Below are positions 24,104 through 35,112 of a stretch of 64,000 nt of DNA, piece by piece. The stretch covers positions 206,438-270,437 of the forward strand of contig NW_019173970.1 of assembly GCF_001642475.1 (NCBI RefSeq). Reading direction: 5' to 3'. A program made the translations under genes and the position numbers. Position 1 is the stretch's first letter, and the number at the start of each line of letters is the position of its first letter. Source of the DNA: Fonsecaea monophora. Taxonomy: Eukaryota; Ascomycota; Eurotiomycetes; Chaetothyriales; Herpotrichiellaceae. The notes below the pieces were generated by a model. It was not told the DNA's origin and searched no databases. It saw only the letters and a list, made by a program, of their open reading frames with translations.

Positions 24104-24424
24104 TGTACAATAACCTCGTTTTTCGTTTCTCCGCCATATCCGGCCCTTTGGGACGCCGGCATGTGCCACGAGGGCCTTGACGATATTTTGGGTGGTTAGA
24201 TTAGGACGATCGAAATCGATTTTCATGGGGGAACTATACTCTATACTATGACGCTGGAGACATCCTACTTTTCACTCCATAAATGTCGTATATGCGTTGA
24301 ATTGTACTCGGTACTCGGTATTGCCGTCTATCTGGTCTCAGTACGAATAGCAGTTCCGTGGGCCATGTGTCTCGTACGGCGGGGCTAGTTTCGAGATGCT
24401 ACACATCACGTTGGAAACGCGAGC

Positions 24425-24432
24425 TCACGTGA
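24425..24432. promoter_or_regulatory. TCACGTGA E-box palindrome
   Basis: Perfect 8-bp palindrome about 150 bp upstream of the primase ATG. TCACGTGA is the binding core of bHLH factors such as Cbf1. The factor acting here is unknown. Confidence 0.45.
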
Positions 24433-24464
24433 CTTGGTTGGATATTGGTGACACGACCGCGTAG

Positions 24465-24470
24465 ACGCGT
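24465..24470. promoter_or_regulatory. MluI cell-cycle box (ACGCGT) upstream of PRI1
   Basis: ACGCGT lies about 110 bp before the primase start, with a second partial core (ACGCGC) near 24490. MBF-type factors bind ACGCGT in G1/S genes, and primase subunits are classical targets in yeasts. The position and gene identity together support the call; binding is not shown. Confidence 0.6.
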
Positions 24471-24577
24471 CGCCTTCATGTTCATTCAGACGCGCTGATC
24501 TGATCTGACGAAATATTGTAACCACAAAGGTATTGTCAACCTGTGCAAAGTCCACTTTCTTTCGACAAGTGGTCAAT

Positions 24578-26164
24578 ATGGGCATCAAAATGGAGGGCGA
24601 TTCTTCACCACCACAGCAGCCGGCTTCGCAGGATGAGGACATTCACCTCCCTGACGCGCCAACTTCGTCGTCTGTGAACGGAAGTGAGGACAATGCCATG
24701 GCAAAGCCCTCCGAAGAGGGGCCCGTGGCGTTGGAAGATTTGTTTGACGATGACGACGACGATATCGCGAGTGCTTTGCAATCCTCGAGTGAAGCGAACA
24801 TGCCTTCCTCTCCGCCGCATTCAGCTCCCGACTCGCTCGGCGCGGCTGTGACTACACAGCAGGAGTCATATTCAGATCCTATTATAATGAAACAGTTCTA
24901 CGCTCGCCTTTTCCCCTTTCGATCCCTTTTCCAGTGGCTCAACCACTCCCCCAAGCCGGGTCCCGATTTCACGAATCGAGAGTTCGCATTGACCCTTTCG
25001 AATGACGCGTATCTGCGATACCAGTCATACCCTACTGCGGACTTGTTGCGCAAGGACATCTTGCGACACATCCCTTCCCGGTTCGAGATCGGGCCGGTTT
25101 ATACTACGAATCCAAGCGAGCGGAAGACTCTAAAGAAAAGCTCCATGTTCAGACCATTGAGCAAGGAGATTGTTTTCGACATTGATTTGACAGACTATGA
25201 TGACATCCGCACATGCTGTGAAAAGGCAAATATTTGTGCAAAATGCTGGTCATTTGCCACGATGGCGATAAAAGTCGTCGATGTTGCACTGAGAGAAGAC
25301 TTTGGCTTCGAACACATCATCTGGATCTATTCTGGACGTCGAGGCGTTCACGCTTGGATCAGCGACAAAGAAGCCAGAGAACTGGACGACGACAAGCGCA
25401 AAGCGATCACTGGATACTTTGAAGTGCTGAAGGGAGGTGTGCAAGGTGGCAAGAGAGTGAATCTCAAGCGGCCACTCCATCCCCACATTGCCCGAAGCCT
25501 TGAGATCTTGAAGCCATACTTCCAACAGGTCTTGATCGACCAGGAGCCCTTTCTGTCTCAGAAAGGGCAAGACCGACTCCTCCAATTGCTTCCGGACAAA
25601 GCACTGAACGAAGCCCTGGTTAAAAAGTGGTCAAGCAGCCCAGATCGGCCCAGCATCAGAAAGTGGGAAGACATTGATTCTCTGGCCAAGACTGGTATCA
25701 GCAAGACCTTGGACACTAAGGCCTTGGTTGAAGCCAAACAGGACATTCTCCTAGAGTATACCTATCCGAGACTAGACGTTGAAGTCGGCAAGAAGAGGAT
25801 CCATTTGCTGAAGAGCCCCTTCGTCGTGCACCCTGGCACGGGACGAGTGTGCGTACCCATCACATCCGGTGGTGACATGAGTCGCGCCGAAACCTTTGAT
25901 CCGCTCTCCGTACCCAAGGTCACCGAACTGCTCAACGAAGTCGACCAATTCGGCAACAACGACGCCCCTGACGCGCAGACAAATGGATACGTCGAGGACG
26001 GCGTGACCATGAGAAAGCTAAATGACTGGGAAAAGACCAGTCTCAAGTCCTATGTCGAATTGTTCGATGGATTTGTCAAATCCCTGCTCAAGAGTGAAAT
26101 GGTCCGCGTCAAAAGAGAACGAGACGAAGACGGCGTTACTGGGGCTGACGGAATGGAATTTTGA
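24578..26164 (+). CDS. pri1: DNA primase small (catalytic) subunit
   Basis: Catalytic subunit of the DNA polymerase alpha-primase complex, which synthesises RNA primers at replication forks. Single exon, 528 residues from the ATG at 24578; the frame extends upstream only with non-ATG codons, and a second ATG lies 12 bases on. The catalytic acidic motif VFDIDLTDYDD and the nucleotide-binding SGRRGVHAWISD are typical of eukaryotic Pri1. CCEKANICAKCW supplies the zinc-knuckle cysteines. The KQFYARLFPF and YTYPRLDVEV blocks are also conserved. The first ~95 residues form an acidic, Ser/Pro-rich extension (LEDLFDDDDDDIAS) longer than in yeast. Nuclear. It is convergent with the amidohydrolase gene, with only 73 bp between the stop codons. 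Confidence 0.95.
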   Translation: MGIKMEGDSSPPQQPASQDEDIHLPDAPTSSSVNGSEDNAMAKPSEEGPVALEDLFDDDDDDIASALQSSSEANMPSSPPHSAPDSLGAAVTTQQESYSDPIIMKQFYARLFPFRSLFQWLNHSPKPGPDFTNREFALTLSNDAYLRYQSYPTADLLRKDILRHIPSRFEIGPVYTTNPSERKTLKKSSMFRPLSKEIVFDIDLTDYDDIRTCCEKANICAKCWSFATMAIKVVDVALREDFGFEHIIWIYSGRRGVHAWISDKEARELDDDKRKAITGYFEVLKGGVQGGKRVNLKRPLHPHIARSLEILKPYFQQVLIDQEPFLSQKGQDRLLQLLPDKALNEALVKKWSSSPDRPSIRKWEDIDSLAKTGISKTLDTKALVEAKQDILLEYTYPRLDVEVGKKRIHLLKSPFVVHPGTGRVCVPITSGGDMSRAETFDPLSVPKVTELLNEVDQFGNNDAPDAQTNGYVEDGVTMRKLNDWEKTSLKSYVELFDGFVKSLLKSEMVRVKRERDEDGVTGADGMEF

Positions 26165-26237
26165 AGATCCAACTCTGTGTCGGACAGATTACCGACCAAA
26201 CCGCTTTTCTCGATGACAATTTTCTTGGCTAGAGATC

Positions 26238-27204
26238 TCAAAGCGAGGCTTTTGCTTTCTGTATCGCCGGCGCCTCTAGCTTAAATACCCTCCTCGCATT
26301 GCCACCCATGAATTCAGCAACCACTTCGCGCCGAAAGCCTCCTTCTGCCAACAGATGCTTCTCAACGCTATTAACACAAGCGTTCCAAGTCAGCTGGGGG
26401 AAATTGGTCCCGAACATGACCTTCTTGCGTCCAGTCGTATTGGCAAAAGTGATCAGCTCTGGGGGATAGTACTTGGGGAGATACGCGCTGGTATCGATAT
26501 AGACGTTCTCATGCTTCCAAGCGACAGCTACCATTTCGGCCGTCCAAGGATATCCTATGTGACCGCATATGATTTTTAGCTGGGGGAACTTGAGGGCAAT
26601 GGTGTCGATGTAGGGGATCGGGCGACCTGTTTCACTCGGACACAAAGGACCAGTATGTCCAACTTGGGTACAGAAGGGAATGTCAAGCTCGATACACTTG
26701 ACAAACAGCGGCCAGTAATGAGCATCCGTGGGGGGCAGACCCCATAACCATGGCACGACGCGTAAGCCTTTGAAGCCCTCTTTCACCACGTAATGCTCGA
26801 GTTCTTTCACAGCATTTACAGGGTCCAGCAAGTCCACCGACGCGAGGCCGAAAATTCGATCAGGATATGCTCTGGTGAACTCGGCGACTTGGTCGTTAGA
26901 GAAAACCACCTTGCCGGGCCGCCGCCACGATGCCAGACAGATCTGTGAGACACCTGCTGAGTCCATCATGGCGACCAATTCCTGGGGCGTTGGTCGACGT
27001 CGCAGGAGGTCGGGATCGGCATGACTTTGTTGGAAGAGCCGCTGAGCTTCGGGCACACCATCCTGTAGCCAATGTCAGGAGCCTTTCGCTGTATATGGCA
27101 AATCAAGCAATAGAAGCCGCGAAGGACTGGGCACAGATCGGATCGGGATGGACACATACCAGGGCTATGGGATTTGCCCACACATCCACAATAGGAAAAT
27201 TCAT
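26238..27204 (-). CDS. Amidohydrolase-2 family protein (TIM-barrel)
   Basis: Predicted 289-residue protein. The first exon 27204-27160 encodes MNFPIVDVWANPIAL, then a 97-bp intron, then 27062-26238; total 870 bases. An alternative ATG lies 12 bases upstream. The sequence follows the Amidohydro_2 (ACMSD/resorcylate decarboxylase-like) barrel: IDTIALKFPQLKIICGHIG with the strand-6 His, YIDTSAYLPKYYP, MFGTNFPQL, then GGNARRVFKL, the family's C-terminal hallmark. Two expected metal ligands look changed: strand 1 has VDVWANP where HxH is usual, and the strand-8 Asp position reads GTNFP. It may therefore be a metal-poor or non-catalytic member, or use other ligands. Its start faces a Zn2Cys6 factor 0.75 kb away. 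Substrate unknown. Confidence 0.82.
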
Positions 27205-27951
27205 GTTTGATACCATAGCAAAGGGTCCCTCAGCCGTTGAAAAGTTCGAGAGGATAGAGATGTGTGTGTAGTATTGTTTAATGGCTTTGTATTCTGCCAC
27301 TTTCCCAGCTACTATCTGCTATTATGTAAATGGAGAAGAATCAGCCTCGGTAAACATCGACGAGGCTATGAAATGTGATGCAAGGCTGACTAAGTACGAG
27401 GCACCGAGTACGCCGTACGCGCTCTCGGCGGTTTCTGCCTAAATAGGTAGGAGGCCACGAGGTGATCGTACTCGGTCTCGGCGCCACAACATTCCGATGG
27501 AGTTGATACGGATGCGTCGGAGTTGCGGAGCAAATTAGCCTCCGCAGTTCCGGATACCATGTTGGTTTGTCAGCAGGGCTGCCATGTCGGCGCTTGAACC
27601 TCGCAGCGGTGCGCGATAATACCGTTGGGGCAATTGCTGAAGATTGGACTGGACAATCCAAACCTGCATCAGATTACTCAGAAACACACAATCAGGAGGC
27701 CTGTTTCCAAGATGAGCCCCAACGTCATGGGTCTCTTTCGAACATTTCAAATGCTCGTCCTCGACTCCAGACCTCACCATCCTCCGATAGTCTAATTCTT
27801 CCTCGCGAGCTAGGCACCCCCGGATGTGCATTTCCGATATTGTTGAACAGTATATTCTCTATTGCTGTTGTGCTTGGGACGCTTATATACACCTGTAAGG
27901 CTCCGAACCGGACCAGTCGGGTTCTCATTGACCCTTGAGGGGACATCCACC
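27205..27951. promoter_or_regulatory. Divergent promoter region
   Basis: About 750 bases between the head-to-head amidohydrolase and transcription-factor starts. It contains GTAC/CGAGG-rich short motifs near 27396-27420 and no credible gene. Confidence 0.45.
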
Positions 27952-30028
27952 ATGTCCCAAGCAATTACGCAACCTCCCAAAGCGGGCAACATGGCTCAGG
28001 TGAGGCTTCTCTAGAAATCCAGACCATTTTGGTTGGAGGGGGTCCTGACCCTAGATTGTGTCAGGCCTGCGATCTTTGCCGCTTGAAAAAGAGGAAATGT
28101 GATCTGAAGACGGCAGGTGGTAGATGCTCAGCCTGCGAGAAGTCCAAATCAGTGTGCCAGATGACACATGTCACGAAGCCGCGGGAAAAGCGGAAAAAGT
28201 TGTTGCATCTTCCTGTGGTAGGAGTTCATCGTTTCTAACAAAAGAGCAGGAAACAGATGGAGAACCTCGAGGAGCGCCTCAAGAGTCTGGAGGAACTCAT
28301 CAAGATGTCGGTCGCGGCGAGGCTCCCAGAGAACGGTCACGCTGAACGAGTGGACGTTCTGACCCCGTCATCGCTACCGTCGACCACCTCCCCGACTGAA
28401 CAAACCTCATACGTGGCAGATACGCTCCTGGCAGAAGTAGCAGGCAGCAGCACCCAGCAGTCACCGGGCCAGTCACTGCTACAAGCGCTTGGCTCCATCC
28501 AACCGCGAAGGATGACAGCCGACGTTACACAATCACTTGGCGGTGAAATGGACCTTTTGGGGACTGATGTGACTCAGGCATGGAGCCCAAACTCCGACTC
28601 ACAATTTGCCATGCCAGCCCCGGCTCTTGCTACGACTGATGAGGAGCTTCGCCCTCAAGTCCGTTATAATGGGGCGAAGAAATGCTCGCTGCCGCCGGTG
28701 CAAGGCGGCCTCTTCCTCCTGCAGGAATTCCTGGTGGATTTTAACACAGCACTCCCACTCTTCGACCCCGCGGTGATCACATCCCTCTTTCAGGACTGTT
28801 ACAACGGAAGAGCCAACGGCAAGCCGATCGAGTGGGTGGCACTCAAGGTCGTTCTTGGAATCGCACACCGCCTCCGTGCAATGAGTCCACTGGGGGTCCC
28901 GCAAGATACGGAGAATGCCGAAATCTATCTGCAGGAATCGCTCGACACGGTGCCAGAATTACTGGTACTCCGGCCCTCGTTGCTTCTGGCTCAATGTTTT
29001 CTTGGCTTAGCCGTGGTGATATCGACATCCTCACGGCCATTTCCAGCCCAGACATTTGTCTCCCTCGCCCTACGGGTTGTCCAGGATCTTCGGGTCAACG
29101 ATCCCAAGGGGACTGAACCAATCAATGCGGTCGATCGAACCCAGCAAGAGCGCGTTTTCTGGGTCGCCTATTTTATGGAAGTAGACATGAATATGAGGGC
29201 GGGCAGACTGCCCAACCTGCCACCGAGATTGATCAATGTTGAAATACCAAGGGACGGCGAGCCAGATGCCGCAGGGGAAATCACCGCCGCCAATGGCGAA
29301 TTCAAGGTCAATATTCTCCGACTTCACGTGGAGCTTGCTTTGATCCAGGCCGAATTTGGAGAGCAACTTGCATTGCTGCATACCGCGCAGAACTCGGATC
29401 CTGCAGGCGATGCCGAGCTGCGCTCAATCAATTCGCGGCTGGAGGAGTGGCGACGTAACTGGATCTTCGAGCTTGACGCCGAGCACCTACGTGCGGCTCT
29501 GCATCGATCGGATCTAGTCCACGTTGTCATCCTCGAGTCGACTTATTTTTCGACTACATACGCCTTCTGGGCCCGTATGTTACCGGGGCCTCGAGCAAGT
29601 AACAATGCGTTCTCCGCCCAAGGACTAATCGAGGGAATGACGAAACAAAAGGCGCAAATTTTGCACAAAGACGCCCGGAGATTCATCAACCTGCTGAGGT
29701 TGATCCCGGGCGACGATATTGCTTGCAACTGGTGAGTCTCATTCGACCCTTGCCAGCAAAGATATGGACTCTGACAAAAATAATTCGCAGGCTGTCGCTG
29801 GAATCTATCGTCTCAGCCATGGTGGTTGTCCTCGCCCATATCATTTTCAACCCCCTCGATGAGAGTTCGGTATCAGACTTCAGCGTCTCGAGATATATGT
29901 TACAAATCCTGCATCGTTTGAGCAACATCAGCAAAGATGACGGACTGGTTGCCATTCAGAATCTTTGTGTAGATCTATATTTGAGGGCCGAGAGAGCGTT
30001 ACAGGGGGACAAACCGCTGCGCGGGTGA
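27952..30028 (+). CDS. Zn2Cys6 transcription factor
   Basis: Predicted ~633-residue regulator. Best model: 27952-27999, 28065-28198, 28250-29731 and 29791-30028 (1902 bases). The first exon MSQAITQPPKAGNMAQ splices onto ACDLCRLKKRKCD. The zinc cluster is C-x2-C-x6-C-x8-C-x2-C-x6-C (last Cys in SKSVCQ), followed by a basic linker and the coiled coil NLEERLKSLEELIK. The middle region (about residues 200-450) resembles the fungal-specific TF domain, with VVLGIAHRLRAMSPLG and RVFWVAYFMEVDMNMRAGR. The second intron is uncertain: its donor is GTTGTT, and an alternative (GTAGGA donor, acceptor at 28256) also keeps frame. The last intron removes a stop directly after CNW. It lies divergent from the amidohydrolase, a plausible target. 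Confidence 0.85.
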
Positions 30029-30646
30029 ACGGCGTGCCTCCTGGGCACATTGAACGAAGTGAATGAAGATGACGATGAGCATGAGCATGAGAATGGATTG
30101 GTCTCTTTCAGCACAGTGTATATTATACTGACCATTATACCCCGGGAATTGCACATTGCATTGGATGGTGGAGCCCTCCCCCAAAGTACCTAGGTACCTA
30201 ATTCCACGGAGAAGATTTCAGAGTGGGTGTCGCTATTCTGGCTATTCCCCCTTCAATCCTAGCTGACGGGCTCCGGAGCTGCTGGTTGGTACCAAGTAAA
30301 ACTGCGAACAATGGGGAGTTTGGGTGGATTCCCCGCAAAAAAATTGTCATGGATGCGCCCGCCCGCATCGAACCAACAACTAACAACCAAACTAACCATC
30401 AATTCCTCCCGCTCTTCTTCCCACCAGCATCCGAAAACCCTCTCCTCTCCGCCCTCGAGTTTCATTGTCAAGACCTCGTTCCCATACCAACCTAGTCCGA
30501 CCCAGTGATAACGCTGAGAAAAACGAACTGCTCACCCCCCGATGGAGCGCTAACCTGCGCAGGACAAGACTGCAAACGGCACAGATCGAATCAAATGCCG
30601 TCCAGCCGGATATCCAATCGTCCTCTTCAGCGGAGAAAGGTGCCTG
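30029..30646. other. Intergenic region between two tandem TF genes
   Basis: About 620 bases, no supported gene. It contains the 12-bp palindrome GTACCTAGGTAC at 30186-30197. Confidence 0.5.
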
Positions 30647-33265
30647 ATGTCGTCCCAAACTAGCTCATCGGATCTACACCCAAAACGTCAGGGGAAGCAT
30701 GTAACCACCGCCTGCCTTGGCTGTCGCAAACGCAAGATCAAGTGCGACGGTATCAGTCCGCGCTGCTCAAACTGCGTGCTCTACGCCCAGGAGTGTGTCT
30801 TCCAGCATGGCGTGGATAAACGGAAGATCGCTCCCAAGGAGAGATTACAAGCCCTGACGAGCTACTGCCATCAACTCGAGTCGCTACTCGTTACGCATGG
30901 CATCGATGTGCCGCCTCCACCGCCGCTCCATGTTCAAAACATTCCAGCGAACAGTCAGACCGCATCATCATGGCCTGTCGATGCTTCTCCACCCCAAAGC
31001 ATTCCCCCGGGCATCGATCAGTCTGATTTCGGCGTCTCTGAATGGCTTGGTGAGGCTTTCCGGTGCTTGATAAATGAAATGAATGTACTAAATTAGGTCC
31101 AGGCGCAGACGGCCCCCCGGGTCAAGATGCTTTAGTCATGCCGGGAAAGTCTCTCGAGGATGGTTACTTGTATTCCGCTCCGGATGTGCCTCAGATCGAG
31201 GATTCGAATGCCGACCTCAAAACACCCGTTCCTAGTCACAGTGAAGACGTTCTGCTAGATCAACTGTCCGGCAGGATGGGCTCGTTGCAGATTGCCGAGG
31301 ATGGCCAATTGCGATTTTACGGGGCGACGTCCAACCTACACATCCTCCATAATGGACCCTTGTCTTTGTCTCGGTCAAAATTCCGCTCGCCCTCTGAACA
31401 AGGCGCCGAATTACTCAACGGAGCGGGTGTTGGTCACCTTGTTGATGAAAGCCTTGAAGACCACCTCTTGCGACTGTACTTCACGTGGGAGGAGCCTTCG
31501 ATACATGTGGTGGATGAGTCCGTGTATTGGCGCGAGCGAATGATTTGTAAAGCCACAGGTCAAGTCAGCACCTTGTACTCGGAGGTGTTGACCAACGCGA
31601 TGTGAGTGGTGTCGCTAGACTGCTGCTACCCTGTGTCCTAGCAGTCATAAACTGACTGACAACCCTCTCTAGGTGTTCTGTTGGTGCGACCCTCACCACC
31701 AGGACTTACCCTCACTTGCCTGACCCGCTGTCGGACTTTTTTGCCACCAGAGCCAAATTGCTTCTGGAGCTTGAAATGGACGCGCCCACGCTATCGACAG
31801 TTCAATCCCTGGCCATCCTTAGCGCCGTCGAGGCGTCTCTGACCAGGGATGCTCGTGGCTGGTTGGACAGTGGTAGGATGTGCCTCGACTACACCCAAAC
31901 TGGTCCACACTGACCCGGTCACATAGGAATGGCTGTCAGACTCGCGGTTGACTTGGGTCTTCATCTTGATCCGGAACCGTACGTTCAGGCGGGCCTAATC
32001 ACGCGTGAAGAGGGGATGATCCGAAAGGTGGTATGGAGTGGCGTCTTCGTTCACGACAGGTATTTATGTCTAGTCCCTTACTGACCATGGCAGTTGAGTG
32101 ACTGGTAACTAGGATGTGGAGTTTGTACGTCGGTAGGCCTGTCGCCCTGGACGACAGGCATGTAACGGTACAGTTCTCTGCGGAAGAAGCCAACCCAAGT
32201 CGCATCCAAAGGTACTGGTCCCCTTATGATGACAGTGAGGCATTGGATTTGCCTCGGCTGCCAGACTCAATTGACGAGCTTGGGGTTTGGAACGTGAAAC
32301 TATGTGCACACATGACCGCTATCAGGGAGACGCTGTAAGATGGTCCTCCAGCGGCACAGAAAGGATCGCTGACGCCAAACAGGTATCCCGATGCGAAGAC
32401 TGGCCCAATGAACGCCAGGCAGCTGTATCAATTTGCGATCCAAATGCGTGATAATCTATTGGGTTGGCAAAGGAGTCTCCCGTCCAGCCTCGCCGTCAAC
32501 AATCTAGACAAACGAGATCTATACCTTCCGCACGTCCTCCAACTCCAGTGAGTAGACTTGCTCGTTCACCTATGTTCTTAACGGCTAACTCGTCTTAGCA
32601 TGCAATACCATAGCATCATGATCATCACATTCCGCCCGTTCTTTGCCTCCGTCAAGACTCTACCGGGCCTCACCACGGCTGAAATTGCGACTGGCCGCAA
32701 CCACTGCACGAACTCGGCCAACTTCATGGCAAAACTGATTCAGACCTATCGTCGCCTGTATAGTCTCAGAAGAATCAATGTTCAGGCTGTCCATCTCGTC
32801 TTTACGGCCACGTTGATCCACGTTTTCACCGCCTGCGCTGCCACGGATCCGGTTCGAAGCAATAGCGCGTGGAAGAACCTAGAGATTTGCTGTCAAGCAT
32901 TGGGCGAATTAGGTCTCGCCTTTAAAAGCGCCTCAAGAGCCCTCGAGGTCATCATGGGCATCAAGAGTGATCTCCTCCGGAGGTCAAAGTCGAACGTCAA
33001 GCGACAGAATCCTTGGAGTGACGTGCATGAGCCTGGACTTGTACCGGCAAAGAAACGGCGGCCCACCAATGCTGAAAGCGACCTGATGGCGACACACCAG
33101 TCACCTCAAAGCCAAGGTAGCTCTGACGTTGGCCTCAACCTGAGCGAGACCGACCCCGCGTTCAACTTTTTCGATACCTCGTACGACGACTTTTCCCTCG
33201 AGACTCTGTTTTGGAGTGGCTACTCCAACCTCGAACTGCCTCACTACCTCCCTGAAGAGCCATGA
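30647..33265 (+). CDS. Zn2Cys6 transcription factor, seven exons
   Basis: Predicted 764-residue regulator. Exons 30647-31049, 31097-31601, 31673-31872, 31927-32059, 32113-32334, 32383-32547 and 32599-33265; the six introns are 47-71 bp and the total of 2295 bases is in frame. The zinc cluster ACLGCRKRKIKCDG plus CSNCVLYAQECVF is C-x2-C-x6-C-x6-C-x2-C-x6-C at about residues 23-49, followed by a linker and a Leu-rich helix (LTSYCHQLESLLV). The fungal_trans domain shows LRLYFTWEEPSIHVVDESVYW and AVRLAVDLGLHLDPEPY. This layout and the R-K-x4-E-R-LQAL segment resemble NirA/XlnR-like regulators. The C-terminus is acidic-hydrophobic (YDDFSLETLFWSGY), a possible activation domain. It is tail-to-tail with the dehydrogenase and next to a sugar transporter, so a role in carbon use is a reasonable guess. 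Confidence 0.9.
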
Positions 33266-33416
33266 GACGACTGCTCAACCGACGTCAACCCTGTTTTCAA
33301 GCTACCTTATCACTTACAGATTGGGCCGAATGACGAGTTGTCGCTACAGGCAGATATACACCATGGGTAATGCAGAGTAAGCTCTGGTTAGGACGAGTCT
33401 ACTTTATGATCTCGTA

Positions 33417-34624
33417 CTACACCTGACCGGCATGCACGGCGCCAGTAACAAGGATATCAGCGCCAGTCGTATACGCCGCCGCATCGCTAAGGAGATATCC
33501 AACAGCGCCCTTGAGATCAGTTCGATCGCCCATTCGTCCCATTGGCGGTGCAGATTTGAAGACTTCCAGCAACCCAGGGTTTGTGATGACCAGCCCTTTT
33601 GTCATCTCGGTGGCGATATAACCAGGGGATACTGTGTTGACCCGAATTCCCAGAGGGCCAAGCTCCACTGACAACTGCAAGCAGAGAGTCCTGACCGCTC
33701 CCTTGGAGGCACCATAAATATTCAGCCTCTGAGTTGGCAGAGCAGTCTGAGCAGTCACCGATGCTATCATCACGATACTCCCCCCAGTTTTCTGGGCTTG
33801 CATTTGTTTGGCAGCCAGTTGAGCGGCAAGCATCGTGCCTAGCACCTGAACCGTAGTCAAGTCAGCGATTTCGTCCTCGGAGGTGGACGTGATTCAAACG
33901 CACATTGACTTGAAGAATCTTGAGGCCTTCATCCCAAGTGGTCTCAAGGAATGGTTTATCATGGACGATACCAGCCGCAGTGACGCTGCAAGCATGGTTA
34001 GCAAGGGCTCTTGCCATAAAAATACGACTCGGCCTAACCAGTTATCGATCCGACCGAAATCCTTCACCACCGCATCGAAACTCCGCGCCATACCCTCTGG
34101 ATCCGTGACGCTCGTCCTGGGAAACACACCAGTCAGCTGAATGCCGCAAGACCCTGGCAGTAGGTGGCAACCCTACCGATAGTACTTGGCCTTGACGCCC
34201 AATTGGTTTTCGAGGTCGAGAAAGGCGTCAGATGGCTTTTCGAGGATATCAAGAACGGCGACATCGCTTCCCAGCTCGGCAGCACCTCTGGCCAGTGCTA
34301 AGCCAATGCCCCGTGCGCCTCCTACGGTTGTTCAGGGGTATGGCACGATTTAGTTTCGACTCCTCACTTACCAGTGACGACAGTGACCCTGCCCTTCAGG
34401 GACATCAGATCCTGGATGGTCCTCGTCCGGTAGGTATCTTCGCTGGAGGCTCCGGGCTTGGTTTTGTTCTCAGTCGCCATGGTGCGAGTTGTCTGGTGAA
34501 TGGTGCTTCTACCGAGGACGAGTGAGTTTCGCTTCAGGGCCTGCGACCTCATAAGGCCGGACAGGGGTGCAGACTCGAGTCTGCGCAGAGCACGAGCTGC
34601 GATCCACTGCTGCCTGAGGTACAT
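33417..34624 (-). CDS. Short-chain dehydrogenase/reductase with mitochondrial-type presequence
   Basis: Predicted 328-residue classical SDR. Exons 34624-34372, 34321-34177, 34116-34039, 33985-33904 and 33845-33417 (987 bases). The coenzyme motif TGGARGIG is rebuilt by the first splice, VTAAGI replaces the usual NNAG, the catalytic Ser lies in VMIASVTAQ, and YGASKGA gives YxxxK. The similarity is to sorbose/xylulose reductase and D-arabinitol dehydrogenase-like SDRs (GIRVNTVSPGYIATEM). From the ATG at 34624 the first 48 residues are Arg/Ser/Leu-rich without acidic residues except one (LRQQWIAARALRRLESA), like a mitochondrial targeting peptide. A later ATG at 34480 would give a cytosolic form. 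It diverges from a sugar porter, 488 bp apart. NAD(P) preference and substrate are not determinable. Confidence 0.88.
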
Positions 34625-35112
34625 TTTCGATACTACCCACCCTGAACCTATAACTGTCTGGGAATGGATCTACGACTGGGGCAAAGATGCAAAGATATGG
34701 CACTTTACTCGTCAGAGAAAAAAAAAAACCAGAAACACAGAGCTGCAAGGGTCTGACTTACCTAGTCAGCCTGGTCTGGGTCACGATGGAATGGATACGC
34801 AATCGGGAAATTGCGGTCGACCCATGAAATGCCGACTTTATCTCACGTCTTCGGATGAGAGAAAATCGACTTCCCCGGGTTTCATTTCCCGCAACGATGC
34901 GGGGGCACCATGGGGGAGCGTTTTCCACACGGTCCTATACCGAACGAATCACAGACTGCCCAGCCGTGATGATGGGGGCAACCACTTGGCACCCAACCCA
35001 AAGCGATTCAGGATGTGCCAAGTCATGTCTCTCTATATAGATATCAGGAGCATAAGGCGCCTTCAGACGGCATCAGCATTGTCCTCCAGTCTCTTCCTCC
35101 CAATCGCCTATC
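34625..35112. promoter_or_regulatory. Divergent promoter of dehydrogenase and sugar porter, with CreA-like sites
   Basis: Contains GCGGGG at 34899-34904 and CCCCGG at 34873-34878, both fitting the CreA/Mig1-type SYGGRG consensus on one or other strand. Two sites 25 bp apart in front of a sugar transporter suggest carbon catabolite repression. The consensus is short, so chance is possible. Confidence 0.35.

Larger units (their letters stand above)
24104..24577. promoter_or_regulatory. Intergenic region, PRI1 promoter
   Basis: About 470 bases between the Opy2-like stop and the primase ATG. It holds a short tandem GTACTCG repeat near 24306-24320, a TCACGTGA site and an MluI cell-cycle box, annotated separately. 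Confidence 0.55.

Noticed and set aside
24533..24577. Upstream extension of primase
   Set aside because: It begins with TTG; the ATG at 24578 is the first in frame and lies downstream of the cell-cycle box.
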